Source of the DNA: Spirochaetia bacterium
Lineage (GTDB): Bacteria; Spirochaetota; Spirochaetia; Treponematales; Breznakiellaceae
Assembly (NCBI GenBank): GCA_026002265.1
Contig: BOBG01000030.1
Location: 1-20,290 of the forward strand
Length of the DNA stretch: 20,290 nucleotides
Direction: 5' to 3'
The first letter of the stretch is position 1. Each line of letters starts with the position of its first letter. Shown here in pieces: positions 7,341-15,109 of the stretch. A program made the position numbers and the translations under genes. The notes beneath the pieces were generated by a model that was not told the origin of the DNA, made no database searches, and worked only from the letters and a program-made list of their open reading frames with translations.

Positions 7341-8771
7341 ATGCCAAAACCTAATCCTGACCCAATTGAATTTAGAGTCGAAAGAATCGTTACCAATGTC
7401 GCGGACCAGCTCGGTACGGAACCGGTTCCAAAACTGCTCCTCCGATTTTCGCTGCCCGCCATTACCGGAATGTTGGTCAATGCACTGTACAACATCGTGG
7501 ATCGGATCTTTGTGGGGCGAGGTGTTGACGAAGTCGCCCTCGGAGGTCTGTCCCTCGTGCTGCCGTTGATGATCATTTTTATGGCATTCGCCATGCTTTT
7601 TGGTATGGGCGCCGCGAATATGATCTCTATGCGGCTCGGCGAGGGGAAACGTGGCGATGCAGAACAAGCGTTGAATCATTGCTTCTGGCTACTTATGATC
7701 TGCGGAGCAATCATCATGGCGGCCGGACTGATTTTCATGGATCCGATTTTGTCCCGGCTTGGGGCCCAAGAAGGGAGTACCGCTTTGGAATACAGCCGGC
7801 GTTATTTCCAGATCATTCTCTACGGTTCCATCTTTTCTATGGTCGGTTTCGGTTTTTCCCATTGTACCCGGGCCCAAGGTTTTCCCAAAGTGACGATGGT
7901 GAGTATGTTTATCGGGGCCGGGCTGAACACGATTTTGGACCCGATTTTTATTTTTGTGTTCAAATGGGGCGTTGAAGGTGCTGCATGGGCAACGATCATT
8001 TCGCAACTGGTTTCTGCTATCTGGATCTTGTACTTCAGTTTTAGCGACCGGGCGGTGATCCGGCTGAATCTCAAAAAATTCCGACTCTCTCCCGCAATCA
8101 CCTGGCAGATCATGGTTTTTGGATCCTCGCAATTTTTGCTGCAACTGATCATGTCCGGCGTACAACTGCTTATGAATAATAGCATGGGAAAGTATGGAGC
8201 CGCGGCGCTGGGCGTGGAAAATGGCGGCGACATTGCGCTCACCGGCATGAATATTGCCGGATCCATCACCATGGTCATTATGATGCCGATCTTTGGAATC
8301 AACCAAGGAGCGCAGCCGATCCTCGGCTACAACTACGGCGCAAAACATTTCCGGCGAGTACTACAGGCCTATCTGCTGGCCATAGGAGCTGCAACCGGAA
8401 TCTGTCTCGTGGGCACTATTTTTACTCAAATTTTTCCGGTCGCGCTGGTGTACGCGTTTACGCCGGATGGAAGCCCGGCACTTTTGGAATTTGCCCCGTG
8501 GGCCATGCGGATAACGACTCTTCTCTTACCAGTTGCCGGTTTCCAAATTGTTTCTTCAAATGTATTTGTAGTCACCGGCCGCCCCAAAACTTCGATTCTC
8601 CTTTCCATGCTTAGGCAGTTCATCGTGCTTATTCCTTGTATTTTGATTTTCGGCCGTTTGTGGGGACTCCGGGGGGTCATAGCGGCTACTCCGGTCGCTG
8701 ACGGTTTTTCGTTTATCGTAACCGGAATCCTGATATTTTTTGAATTAAAAAAATTGCGCGCTGCATCTTGA
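7341..8771 (+). CDS. MATE family multidrug/sodium antiporter
   Basis: 476-residue integral membrane protein of the MATE efflux family (MepA/DinF-like branch), which exports cationic drugs or metabolites in exchange for Na+ or H+. The opening LLLRFSLPAITGMLVNALYNIVDRIFVGRG is the family signature in TM1-TM2, and the second half repeats it as an internal duplication (FGSSQFLLQLIMSGVQLLMNN). About twelve hydrophobic segments can be counted, and GINQGAQPILGYNYGAKHFRR is the conserved loop of the second half. Length fits the family (about 450-480). The start ATG 7341 has no clear ribosome binding site; the first 25 residues are polar and poorly conserved-looking. The stop codon TGA lies inside the -35 box of the tRNA promoter. 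Substrate unknown. Confidence 0.92.
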   Translation: MPKPNPDPIEFRVERIVTNVADQLGTEPVPKLLLRFSLPAITGMLVNALYNIVDRIFVGRGVDEVALGGLSLVLPLMIIFMAFAMLFGMGAANMISMRLGEGKRGDAEQALNHCFWLLMICGAIIMAAGLIFMDPILSRLGAQEGSTALEYSRRYFQIILYGSIFSMVGFGFSHCTRAQGFPKVTMVSMFIGAGLNTILDPIFIFVFKWGVEGAAWATIISQLVSAIWILYFSFSDRAVIRLNLKKFRLSPAITWQIMVFGSSQFLLQLIMSGVQLLMNNSMGKYGAAALGVENGGDIALTGMNIAGSITMVIMMPIFGINQGAQPILGYNYGAKHFRRVLQAYLLAIGAATGICLVGTIFTQIFPVALVYAFTPDGSPALLEFAPWAMRITTLLLPVAGFQIVSSNVFVVTGRPKTSILLSMLRQFIVLIPCILIFGRLWGLRGVIAATPVADGFSFIVTGILIFFELKKLRAAS

Positions 8772-8796
8772 CACAGAAAGTAGCTTTTGTTATTAT
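8768..8796 (+). promoter_or_regulatory. Near-consensus promoter of tRNA-Lys
   Basis: TTGACA (8768-8773), a 17-base spacer, and TATTAT (8791-8796), 11 bases before the tRNA. The -35 hexamer contains the TGA stop codon of the MATE gene (8769-8771). Confidence 0.85.
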
Positions 8797-8807
8797 TATG
8801 AAACGTT

Positions 8808-8880
8808 GGGCCGCTAGCTCAGTCGGTAGAGCAACGCCCTTTTAAGGCGTGGGTCCTGGATTCGATCTCCGGGCGGCTCA
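8808..8880 (+). tRNA. tRNA-Lys (anticodon UUU)
   Basis: Full cloverleaf of 73 bases: acceptor GGGCCGC (8808-8814) pairs with GCGGCTC (8873-8879), with one G-T wobble. D stem is GCTC/GAGC around AGTCGGTA. The anticodon stem ACGCC/GGCGT closes the loop CTTTTAA, giving anticodon TTT at 8841-8843. Variable loop GGGTC. T arm CTGGA, loop TTCGATC, then TCCGG. The discriminator base is A8880 and CCA is not encoded. It has its own promoter and terminator, so it is a single-gene unit. Confidence 0.97.
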
Positions 8881-8890
8881 TCACAATTAC

Positions 8891-8917
8891 CCCCTCATTT
8901 TTGAGGGGATTTTTTTT
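8891..8917 (+). terminator. Intrinsic terminator of the tRNA-Lys gene
   Basis: CCCCTCA (8891-8897), loop TTTT, TGAGGGG (8902-8908), A, then eight T (8910-8917). Strong rho-independent form, ten bases after the tRNA. Confidence 0.92.
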
Positions 8918-8963
8918 GTAAAACGAATTTCTCGTCCCTTGAACGGTTTGTCAAAAGAAATCG

Positions 8964-9547
8964 CTACTACTTTCCACCTCCAATTCCAGAAATCAGGTAG
9001 AGGTCTGACCCCAGTTATTTCATTATAATATAAAGAAATACAGAGGTCTGTCCCCAAAATCGATCCCGGAATCAGTCGATTGATGTTCTGGCAAAACTAC
9101 TTTCCGGTCCGTGAAAAATCAGATAGAGGTCTGTCCCCAATTATTTCATTGTAACATAAAGAAATACAGAGGTCTGTCCCCAAAATCGATCCCGGAATCA
9201 GCCGGTTGATGTTCTGGCAAAACTACTTTCCGGTCCGGGAAAATCAGGTAGAGGTCTGACCCCAGTTATTTCATTGTAACATAAAGAAATACAGAGGTCT
9301 GTCCCCACAATCGATCCCGGAATCAGCCGATTGATGTTCCGGCAAAATTACTTTCCGGTCCGGAAAAATCAGATAGAGGTCTGTCCCCATTTATTTCATT
9401 GTAACACAAAGAAATACAGAGGTCTGTCCCTAAAATCGATCCCGGAATCAGCCGGTTGATGTTCTGGCAAAACTACTTTCCGGTCCGGAAAAATCAGGTA
9501 GAGGTCTGTCCCCAAAATAAAGAAATATAGAGGTCTGTCCCCAAAAT
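8964..9547. repeat. Array of about four and a half 125-bp direct repeats, each with two GAGGTCTG(T/A)CCCC motifs
   Basis: This fills the gene-free stretch between the tRNA terminator and the PHP gene. GAGGTCTG starts at 9000, 9126, 9251, 9376 and 9501, so the period is 125-126 bp; a second copy in each unit starts 43 bp later (9043, 9169, 9294, 9419). The last unit is shortened (second copy at 9530, 29 bp on). A degraded 5' piece begins near 8964. Between the paired motifs is an inverted repeat, TATTTC and GAAATA, whose inner stem covaries: TTAT/ATAA in unit 1, TTGT/ATAA in units 2-3, TTGT/ACAA in unit 4. A second small palindrome, TTTCCGG-T-CCGGAAA, is intact in units 3 and 4 and degraded in 1 and 2. 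The array lies between convergent gene ends (tRNA rightward, PHP gene leftward), a typical place for REP/BIME-type clusters. Confidence 0.92.
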
Positions 9548-9549
9548 CA

Positions 9550-10371
9550 TTACCATGGTACCCGCACGAGTGATTCGTCAATTTTTTTTTCACCGGCCGC
9601 GATGCCGAGTTTCCGGTCCTTACGAATCGCACCATGAAAATCACTTCCGGCCGTGATATACAAATTATTTTCATGAGCGAGCTGCTCCAAACGCCGGGAT
9701 TCATGTACTGTCGCGGTCGGGTGCCACACTTCGATGCCGTCTAAACCTCGATCCTTCAAACCTTTGACCAAATCTGGCAAATGTCCCCACGCCACATACA
9801 AGGACAAAGGATGAGCCAGCACCGCAATACCGCCGGATATATGAATCGCAGAGACCGCCTGATCAAAATCTAAATTTTCTCTCTGCACATAAAACGCTTT
9901 TTTGTCGCCAAGATACCGGTCAAAAGCTTCTTTTTGAGTACGGACTATTTTTTTGCTGATGAGAAATGCGGCAAAATGCGGACGTCCCACAGAATGTCCT
10001 CCGGAAAAGGCAACAATATCTTCATAAGCTACCTCGATTCCGGCTTCCTGCATCAACGCCACCATACGCTGGTTTCTCACATTACGTTCATTAGTAATTT
10101 TAGCCACAGTGTCCTGCATTTTTTTGGTGTTCCGGATATTGAGTCCCAAAAGGTGAAATTCCCCCGGTTTCCATTCGATAGCTAATTCAATACCCGGAAT
10201 AAACCGGATTCCCAATCGTCCGGCTGTTGAACTAGCCTCTTCGAGTCCGGCATCAGTGTCATGATCCGTTAAAGCAAGAGTCGTAATTCCTTTCTGTACC
10301 GCAGTTTCCACGAGAATTGATGGACTCAGAGTGCCGTCTGACGCAGTTGAATGAGTATGCAAATCGATCAT
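9550..10371 (-). CDS. PHP-domain phosphoesterase (YciV/TrpH-type, RNase AM-like)
   Basis: 273-residue metal-dependent phosphoesterase. The start is ATG 10371 because the family begins exactly with MIDLHTHSTASDGTLSP; the open frame upstream is not conserved-looking. The PHP metal ligands are visible: His5 and His7 (DLHTHS), Asp12, His37 in LALTDHD, Glu in PGIELA, His in VLAHPL, and SDFHG near the C-terminus. Characterised relatives (E. coli YciV) act on nucleoside 3',5'-bisphosphates and short RNA 5' ends. The stop falls three bases beyond the last repeat of the 125-bp array, so leftward transcription runs straight into it. It is divergent from the amidohydrolase gene. Substrate here is not established. 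Confidence 0.88.
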   Translation of the reverse strand: MIDLHTHSTASDGTLSPSILVETAVQKGITTLALTDHDTDAGLEEASSTAGRLGIRFIPGIELAIEWKPGEFHLLGLNIRNTKKMQDTVAKITNERNVRNQRMVALMQEAGIEVAYEDIVAFSGGHSVGRPHFAAFLISKKIVRTQKEAFDRYLGDKKAFYVQRENLDFDQAVSAIHISGGIAVLAHPLSLYVAWGHLPDLVKGLKDRGLDGIEVWHPTATVHESRRLEQLAHENNLYITAGSDFHGAIRKDRKLGIAAGEKKIDESLVRVPW

Positions 10372-10405
10372 ACCGGAACTATAGTGCAAAAAAAGCATAA
10401 AAGAA

Positions 10406-10455
10406 ATTGACCCACACATAAACTGATTGACCCTTTTGTTTTTATACCGTAAAGT
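10406..10455 (+). promoter_or_regulatory. Promoter of the amidohydrolase gene with a duplicated ATTGACCC
   Basis: TTGACC (10427-10432), 17-base spacer, TAAAGT (10450-10455). The -10 matches that of promoter P1 at 1817. The octamer ATTGACCC occurs twice, at 10406-10413 and 10426-10433, exactly 20 bp apart (two helical turns), which could be an operator or an ancestral duplicated -35. Confidence 0.45.
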
Positions 10456-10478
10456 AGAAAGAAAGCAAAAGGAAAAGC

Positions 10479-11723
10479 GTGTTGGATAATTATACATTAC
10501 ATAATGCTCTCGTTGTATCTTCAAGTGAAAAAGTATACACCGGTGCGATCCGGGTGCATAACCGGCGTCTTGGATATACATTAAGCGGGCCGCAGATTGA
10601 CCTTGAAAAAAAGTCTTTTGTGTACCCGGCTCTCATCAACACTCATGATCATCTGCGGGGAAATTACCTGCCGCGGGTCGGTCCGGCGCCGGGGACTTTT
10701 TACCTCAACTGGCTGCCGTGGGATAATGATCTCAAGGTGTCTGATACATTTGCAGAGCGTTCACGGCTTTCACCGGATGAAATTTACTACTTGAGTGCGT
10801 ACAAAAATCTATTTTCCGGTGTAACCACCGTTAATGATCATTTTCCACAGGATTTTAACCGGAAAATTTTGCCGTATTTACCGATCCGGGCCTTTTTGGG
10901 ATATGGACTTGCACATGAATCTTCTTCTTACGATCTCAAATGGGGAGACGGCATCGAGCTTGAGCATGAACGGGCGCTCAAAAACGAATGGCCTTTTATT
11001 ACGCACCTTTCCGAAGGTTTTGACGAGGAATCAATGCGCGGCATCCACTATTTGGAACAAGTCGGTGTGTTGGATGATCACTGTGTGTTGATTCACTGTA
11101 TAGGTTTGAGTGACGCTGATATTAAAAAAGCGGCCGCGGCCGGTGCGAGTATCGTGTGGTGCGCTGCCTCCAATATGTTTATGTTTAATGTTACATGCAA
11201 AATCCGGAAATTGTTACAATCCGGAGTCAATGTGACGATTGGGACCGATTCTACTCATACCGGATCCATTAATTTATTTGCCGAAATACACTACGACCGT
11301 GAATTGTACCGGAATCTTTACGGCGAAGAACTCCCAGCCAAGACTCTGTTCAACATGGTTACGATAAATGCGGCTCGGGCATTTCACATGGAAGATCGCC
11401 TTGGTACACTTGACTTTGGAAAAATGGCTGATGTGTTGATTCTGAAGGCAAAAACCGAGGATCCTTTTGAAAATTTTGCGAATGCAACGATGGAAGACAT
11501 TGAACTGCTTACCATGGCCGGAAAACCATTGTACGGAGAGATGCGCTTTATGGATCTGATCGGCGGAACATTGCAGGATTCGTATACGTCCATTACCGTT
11601 GGGGGAATTCCCCGGTTTGTTATCGGAGATCCGGCCGGACGCTACCGGCAGGCCCGGCAAAAAATTGGTTTTAACAAAATGCTTGATTTTCTGCCATTCG
11701 AGCCGGAATCTGAATCATCTTGA
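10479..11723 (+). CDS. Amidohydrolase superfamily protein (AtzA/SsnA-type metal-dependent hydrolase or deaminase)
   Basis: 414 residues from GTG 10479, with AAAAGGA about six bases upstream; TTG 10482 is the next codon. It hydrolyses or deaminates an unidentified ring or amide substrate using one metal ion. Ligands appear in family order: His56 and His58 (NTHDHLRG), His176 with nearby Glu (THLSEG, the HxxE of deaminases), His206 (IHCIG) and Asp257 (GTDSTHTG). The GVTTVNDH strand and the C-terminal NAARAFHMEDRLGTLDFGKMADVLIL are hallmarks of the cytosine-deaminase-like branch. The C-terminal 60 residues after VLIL are less typical. Without pathway neighbours the substrate cannot be named. The TGA stop is embedded in the -35 box of the next gene's promoter. 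Confidence 0.83.
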   Translation: MLDNYTLHNALVVSSSEKVYTGAIRVHNRRLGYTLSGPQIDLEKKSFVYPALINTHDHLRGNYLPRVGPAPGTFYLNWLPWDNDLKVSDTFAERSRLSPDEIYYLSAYKNLFSGVTTVNDHFPQDFNRKILPYLPIRAFLGYGLAHESSSYDLKWGDGIELEHERALKNEWPFITHLSEGFDEESMRGIHYLEQVGVLDDHCVLIHCIGLSDADIKKAAAAGASIVWCAASNMFMFNVTCKIRKLLQSGVNVTIGTDSTHTGSINLFAEIHYDRELYRNLYGEELPAKTLFNMVTINAARAFHMEDRLGTLDFGKMADVLILKAKTEDPFENFANATMEDIELLTMAGKPLYGEMRFMDLIGGTLQDSYTSITVGGIPRFVIGDPAGRYRQARQKIGFNKMLDFLPFEPESESS

Positions 11724-11748
11724 CAAATGCTCTCTGCTGTGCTAGTGT
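11720..11748 (+). promoter_or_regulatory. Promoter of the cNMP-domain gene pair (and perhaps argJB)
   Basis: TTGACA (11720-11725), 17-base spacer, TAGTGT (11743-11748) preceded by TGC, an extended -10. It overlaps the stop codon of the amidohydrolase and lies upstream of the GTG start at 11781, which argues against earlier in-frame starts. From 11781 to 15097 the four genes run in the same direction with gaps of at most 15 bp, so one transcript could cover all of them. Confidence 0.65.
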
Positions 11749-11780
11749 CAGGTGTAGTCGTTTTTGTAGCGAGGAATACC

Positions 11781-12365
11781 GTGCCGAAAGCCTTATCATT
11801 TCCTGCAAAGTCAGTTGTTTATTTTGAAGGTGACGAAGCGAGTAAAGTTTTTCTGCTTCAAACAGGTGCTATCTCTCTTTCTTATCAAGATATAGAGAGT
11901 GGCAGTCAATTTCAAGATCTGGTGCAGGCCGGAGAATTTTTTGGGGTAAAATCCGCGCTTGGACATTATCCCCGTGAAGAAAATGCGATGGCAGGTCCGG
12001 TTCCTGTCAGCTTAGTCTCGTTTTCTGTTGCTGAGTTTGAAGTATTTGCTGCGGGCAATACAACGCTCATCATGAAAATGCTCAAAGTTTTTTCGAATCA
12101 GTTGCGGCGTGTGCACCGTCAGGTTTCTAACCTTTTAGATGACCGGGAGATACATGATCCGGAATCTGGGCTCTTCAATGTTGGGGAATACTATCTAAAA
12201 AACCGGCGTTTTACTCAAGCTCAATATATTTTCAGGCGTTTCCTTGATTTATATCCAGATAGTGAAAAAGCAAATGCAGTGGTAAAAAAGCTTGGCGGAA
12301 TCGAATCCTATATCATAAGACAGGAAAGAAAGCTTGCTGCTCGCGCAAAACCTGAAGAAGGATAA
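11781..12365 (+). CDS. Degenerate cyclic-nucleotide-binding-domain protein with a C-terminal TPR-like motif
   Basis: 194 residues. The start is GTG 11781, six bases after GAGG (11771-11774); the ATG at 11727 in the same frame lies inside the promoter spacer and is rejected. The first 110 residues follow the cNMP-domain beta roll (VVYFEGDEASKVFLLQTGAISLSY, then VQAGEFFGVKSALG). The phosphate-binding cassette is degenerate: no GExAL, and no clear Arg-Ser/Thr-Ala, so binding of cAMP or cGMP is doubtful. The C-terminal part FNVGEYYLKNRRFTQAQYIFRRFLDLYPDSEKA is one tetratricopeptide-like helix pair, and there is no DNA-binding helix-turn-helix. It may be a protein-interaction partner of the Crp-like regulator that starts seven bases after its stop codon. 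Confidence 0.75.
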   Translation: MPKALSFPAKSVVYFEGDEASKVFLLQTGAISLSYQDIESGSQFQDLVQAGEFFGVKSALGHYPREENAMAGPVPVSLVSFSVAEFEVFAAGNTTLIMKMLKVFSNQLRRVHRQVSNLLDDREIHDPESGLFNVGEYYLKNRRFTQAQYIFRRFLDLYPDSEKANAVVKKLGGIESYIIRQERKLAARAKPEEG

Positions 12366-12371
12366 TTTTTT

Positions 12372-13004
12372 ATGGCAATGAATCTTGAAGCATTTAACCG
12401 GTTTGCCAAAGTTTTTTCCGATGATGATATTATTTTCTCGGAATTTGAGCCGGGTGATACTTTTTATTTGATACAAACCGGGCAAGTAAAACTAGTAAAG
12501 GTGATTGGAGAAATTGAAAAAACTATTGATATTTTGCAGCCCTCGGATATGTTTGGTGAAATGGCCATTCTTGAAAATTCACCCCGGTCCGCGACGGCTA
12601 TCGCTGTTGGTATAACGACTCTGTTGGAATTTAACCGGCAGAATTTCAATATTCTCATGCAGGGAAATCCGCAGATCGCAATGAAACTCCTCAAAACATT
12701 CGCTAAACGGATCTATGATCAAAAAAAGCGCCTTTCGATTCTGACTATACGCGATCCTCAGGCAAAAATAGCATCGGTGATCATGATGCTTAACGAACTG
12801 CAGCCGGGAGAAAAACCCAACAGCCAGCGGGAATTCCCGATATCTCTCGATGACCTAGCACATTGGGCCGGCTTGAGTGTACACAAAACTCAGGAAGCTT
12901 TGACTCCTTTTATCACTCAACATCTTATGGAATTATATTCAGATAAAATCTTAATTAAAAATATCAATTTGATTTCCCGGTTTATTCCTGTAAGCCGCCG
13001 TTAA
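12372..13004 (+). CDS. Crp/Fnr-type transcriptional regulator
   Basis: 210 residues from ATG 12372, with AAGAAGGA overlapping the end of the previous gene, so the pair is probably co-translated. The N-terminal cNMP domain has the cassette intact: PSDMFGEMAILENSPRSATAIA, with Gly-Glu and Arg-Ser-Ala, so a cyclic nucleotide ligand is plausible. A long helix follows (MKLLKTFAKRIYDQKKRLSIL, the dimer helix). The C-terminal winged helix is recognisable by FPISLDDLAHWAGLSVHKTQEALTPF, where Crp-family recognition helices lie, though it is divergent. It sits 15 bases before argJ and may control the arginine genes or respond to carbon status; that is inference from position. Confidence 0.85.
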   Translation: MAMNLEAFNRFAKVFSDDDIIFSEFEPGDTFYLIQTGQVKLVKVIGEIEKTIDILQPSDMFGEMAILENSPRSATAIAVGITTLLEFNRQNFNILMQGNPQIAMKLLKTFAKRIYDQKKRLSILTIRDPQAKIASVIMMLNELQPGEKPNSQREFPISLDDLAHWAGLSVHKTQEALTPFITQHLMELYSDKILIKNINLISRFIPVSRR

Positions 13005-13019
13005 TTTTCCGGAGGTTGT

Positions 13020-14234
13020 ATGACTAACTCAATTTGCACGCCGGCTGGTTTTCTGGCCGGTGGTATTTTTTGTGGCATAAAAGCATCGTCACACAAACGT
13101 GATCTCGCGTTGATTCTTTCGGAAAAACCGTGTACGGCAGCGGCAGTGTTCACCACTAACCGGGTAAAAGCTGCGAGCGTCCTCATCAGCCAACAGCATC
13201 TTGAGCAGTCAACGATCCGGGCTGTTATCATCAACTCCGGAAATGCCAATGCGTGTACCGGTGAAGCTGGCATGATCGCAGCGCGCACAATGGCGGAATT
13301 GGTTGCAGATGAATTTGCATTTCCGGCATCGAATGTTATTGTCGCATCAACCGGTGTGATCGGTGTTCCTCTGCCGATTGCGGCAATTGAATCTGAAATC
13401 GGGGCATTGGCTGATTCGATTCGTTCTGACGAATCCGGTGAAGAGGCAGCTTTAGAGGCAATCATGACAACCGATACCCGGAGAAAATCCGGCTCTATCG
13501 AGCTGAATCTCAACGGAAAGCCGGTACGAATCGGAGCAATGGTTAAAGGATCCGGCATGATTCACCCAAACATGGCAACATTGTTAGGATTCATCACCAC
13601 AGATGCCGTTATCAGCCGGACTATGCTCGACACTGCGCTCCGGCAGGCAGTCAAGCGTTCATTCAACCGACTCACCATTGACGGCGACACTTCGACCAAC
13701 GACATGGTACTGATCATGGCAAACGGCATGGCCGGTAATATTCCTCTGGATTCCAAGGGACAGGATTTTGATTCTTTTGCATCCGGACTCGAAACACTGT
13801 GTATCCGGCTTGCGCGTGAGATGGCGCGCGATGGAGAAGGCGCTACAAAATTGATATGTGTCAGCGTTTCCGGCGCGGAAAGCGAAGACGATGCATCTGT
13901 CTTGGCAAAATCCGTGGCCGGTTCTGCACTGGTCAAAACCGCGATGTTCGGCTCCGATGCAAACTGGGGACGCGTGCTGTGTGCATTAGGCTATGCGGGA
14001 CTATCTTTTGATCCGGCTGCAACTGCCGTATCATTTAAGAGCCGGGCCGGTTCGGTTCCAGTCTGCAAAAACGGCGAATCAGTCGCCTTTTCAGAAGAAA
14101 GCGCAAAACGAATCCTGTCGGAAGATGAAATTGACATTGAAATCACTGTCGGCACACATTCCGGCCGGGCAACTGTCTACGGCTGCGATCTTTCCTACGA
14201 TTATGTCAAAATAAATGGAGATTACCGGTCATGA
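13020..14234 (+). CDS. argJ: Bifunctional glutamate N-acetyltransferase / N-acetylglutamate synthase (ArgJ)
   Basis: 404 residues from ATG 13020, with a clear GGAGG at 13012-13016. ArgJ moves the acetyl group from N-acetylornithine to glutamate, closing the arginine acetyl cycle, and some forms also use acetyl-CoA. Family motifs: CTPAGFLAGGI at the start, INSGNANACTGEAG (oxyanion and substrate loop), and KGSGMIHPNMATLLGFITTDA. In the last, Thr187 of MATLLGF is the residue that is exposed by autocleavage and becomes the N-terminal nucleophile of the beta chain. FNRLTIDGDTSTND and GSDANWGRVLCALGYAG complete the pattern. The stop overlaps the argB start (ATGA), indicating translational coupling. 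Confidence 0.97.
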   Translation: MTNSICTPAGFLAGGIFCGIKASSHKRDLALILSEKPCTAAAVFTTNRVKAASVLISQQHLEQSTIRAVIINSGNANACTGEAGMIAARTMAELVADEFAFPASNVIVASTGVIGVPLPIAAIESEIGALADSIRSDESGEEAALEAIMTTDTRRKSGSIELNLNGKPVRIGAMVKGSGMIHPNMATLLGFITTDAVISRTMLDTALRQAVKRSFNRLTIDGDTSTNDMVLIMANGMAGNIPLDSKGQDFDSFASGLETLCIRLAREMARDGEGATKLICVSVSGAESEDDASVLAKSVAGSALVKTAMFGSDANWGRVLCALGYAGLSFDPAATAVSFKSRAGSVPVCKNGESVAFSEESAKRILSEDEIDIEITVGTHSGRATVYGCDLSYDYVKINGDYRS

Positions 14235-15097
14235 CGACACCCCAAAGCCGGGCAGAATTACTCATCCAAGCCCTTCCCTACATTCAGCAGTACCGGGGCA
14301 AAACAGTTGTAGTCAAATACGGCGGCAACGCTATGATCAACGCAGAACTCAAAGCCGCGGTGATTCAGGATGTGATTTTGATGGCCTGCGTGGGAATCCG
14401 CACGGTGCTTGTGCATGGCGGCGGGCCGGAAATTGATTCTGTGATCAAAGCCCTTGGAAAAGAAAGCCGGTTCGTACAGGGACTCCGTTACACAGACGCT
14501 GAAACGATGGAAATCGTACAAATGGTACTCTGCGGCAAGGTAAACAAAGACATTGTCTCTTTGATTCAAATGCAAGGCGGTCAGGCATTGGGAATCTGCG
14601 GCATTGACGGGGGACTCCTCAAGGCACGCCGGCTCCGGATCAATGGCGAAGACCTCGGCTTTGTTGGAGAAATCGAAGAAGTTGATGCGACTGTGCTCGA
14701 TTCTGTGCTCGATTCCGGATTGATTCCGGTTATTTCTTCTGTCGCGACTGGTGTTGGAGAGGATTCCGGCCATGCGCTTAACATCAATGCTGATACCGCG
14801 GCCGCGAGTATTGCTGGGGCAGTGCAGGCTGAAAAACTCATTCTCATGACTGATGTTCCGGGAATCTTGCGCGATATTCACGATCCGGAATCACTGATCA
14901 AAGTTATTAACCGGAATGAGATCGAATCCCTCAAAACATCTGGAATCGTCAGCAAAGGCATGATTCCAAAAGTCGATTGCTGTACCATTGCCCTTGACCA
15001 CGGTCTCAAAAAAGCGAATATTCTTGACGGCCGGCACCCGCATAGCTTGCTCATTGAACTCTTTACCGATGAAGGAATCGGTACGATGATCGCCTAA
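14231..15097 (+). CDS. argB: Acetylglutamate kinase (ArgB)
   Basis: 288 residues. It phosphorylates N-acetylglutamate with ATP, the second step of arginine synthesis, in the cytoplasm. KTVVVKYGGNAM holds the catalytic Lys29, and VLVHGGGPEID is the glycine-rich loop for the substrate. GLRYTDAETMEIVQMVL and the late ILMTDVPGIL and DGRHPHSLLIELFTDEGIGTMI are standard. The N-terminal stretch AELLIQALPYIQQYRGK before the first strand matches the extra helix of arginine-inhibited hexameric forms, so feedback control by arginine is likely (inference from family knowledge); that fits the presence of ArgJ, where the kinase is the controlled step. The gene ends 12 bp before a convergent gene, with no evident terminator. 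Confidence 0.97.
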   Translation: MTTPQSRAELLIQALPYIQQYRGKTVVVKYGGNAMINAELKAAVIQDVILMACVGIRTVLVHGGGPEIDSVIKALGKESRFVQGLRYTDAETMEIVQMVLCGKVNKDIVSLIQMQGGQALGICGIDGGLLKARRLRINGEDLGFVGEIEEVDATVLDSVLDSGLIPVISSVATGVGEDSGHALNINADTAAASIAGAVQAEKLILMTDVPGILRDIHDPESLIKVINRNEIESLKTSGIVSKGMIPKVDCCTIALDHGLKKANILDGRHPHSLLIELFTDEGIGTMIA

Positions 15098-15109
15098 GAT
15101 CCCTGTCTT

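Noticed and set aside
7689..8348. Long minus-strand frames inside the MATE gene
   Set aside because: They are shadows of the strongly supported transporter frame and show His/Asn/Arg-rich composition without any family motif.
8964..9547. CRISPR array
   Set aside because: The unit is 125 bp with nearly identical 'spacers', there are no cas genes, and the repeats differ from each other along their whole length.
9396..9704. Minus-strand frame of 102 residues across the end of the 125-bp array
   Set aside because: It runs through the repeats and overlaps the PHP gene in another phase; its protein is just the translated repeat (RPLYFF twice).
11727..11780. ATG 11727 as start of the first cNMP-domain gene
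   Set aside because: It lies in the spacer of the TTGACA/TAGTGT promoter; GTG 11781 has a good GAGG at correct spacing.
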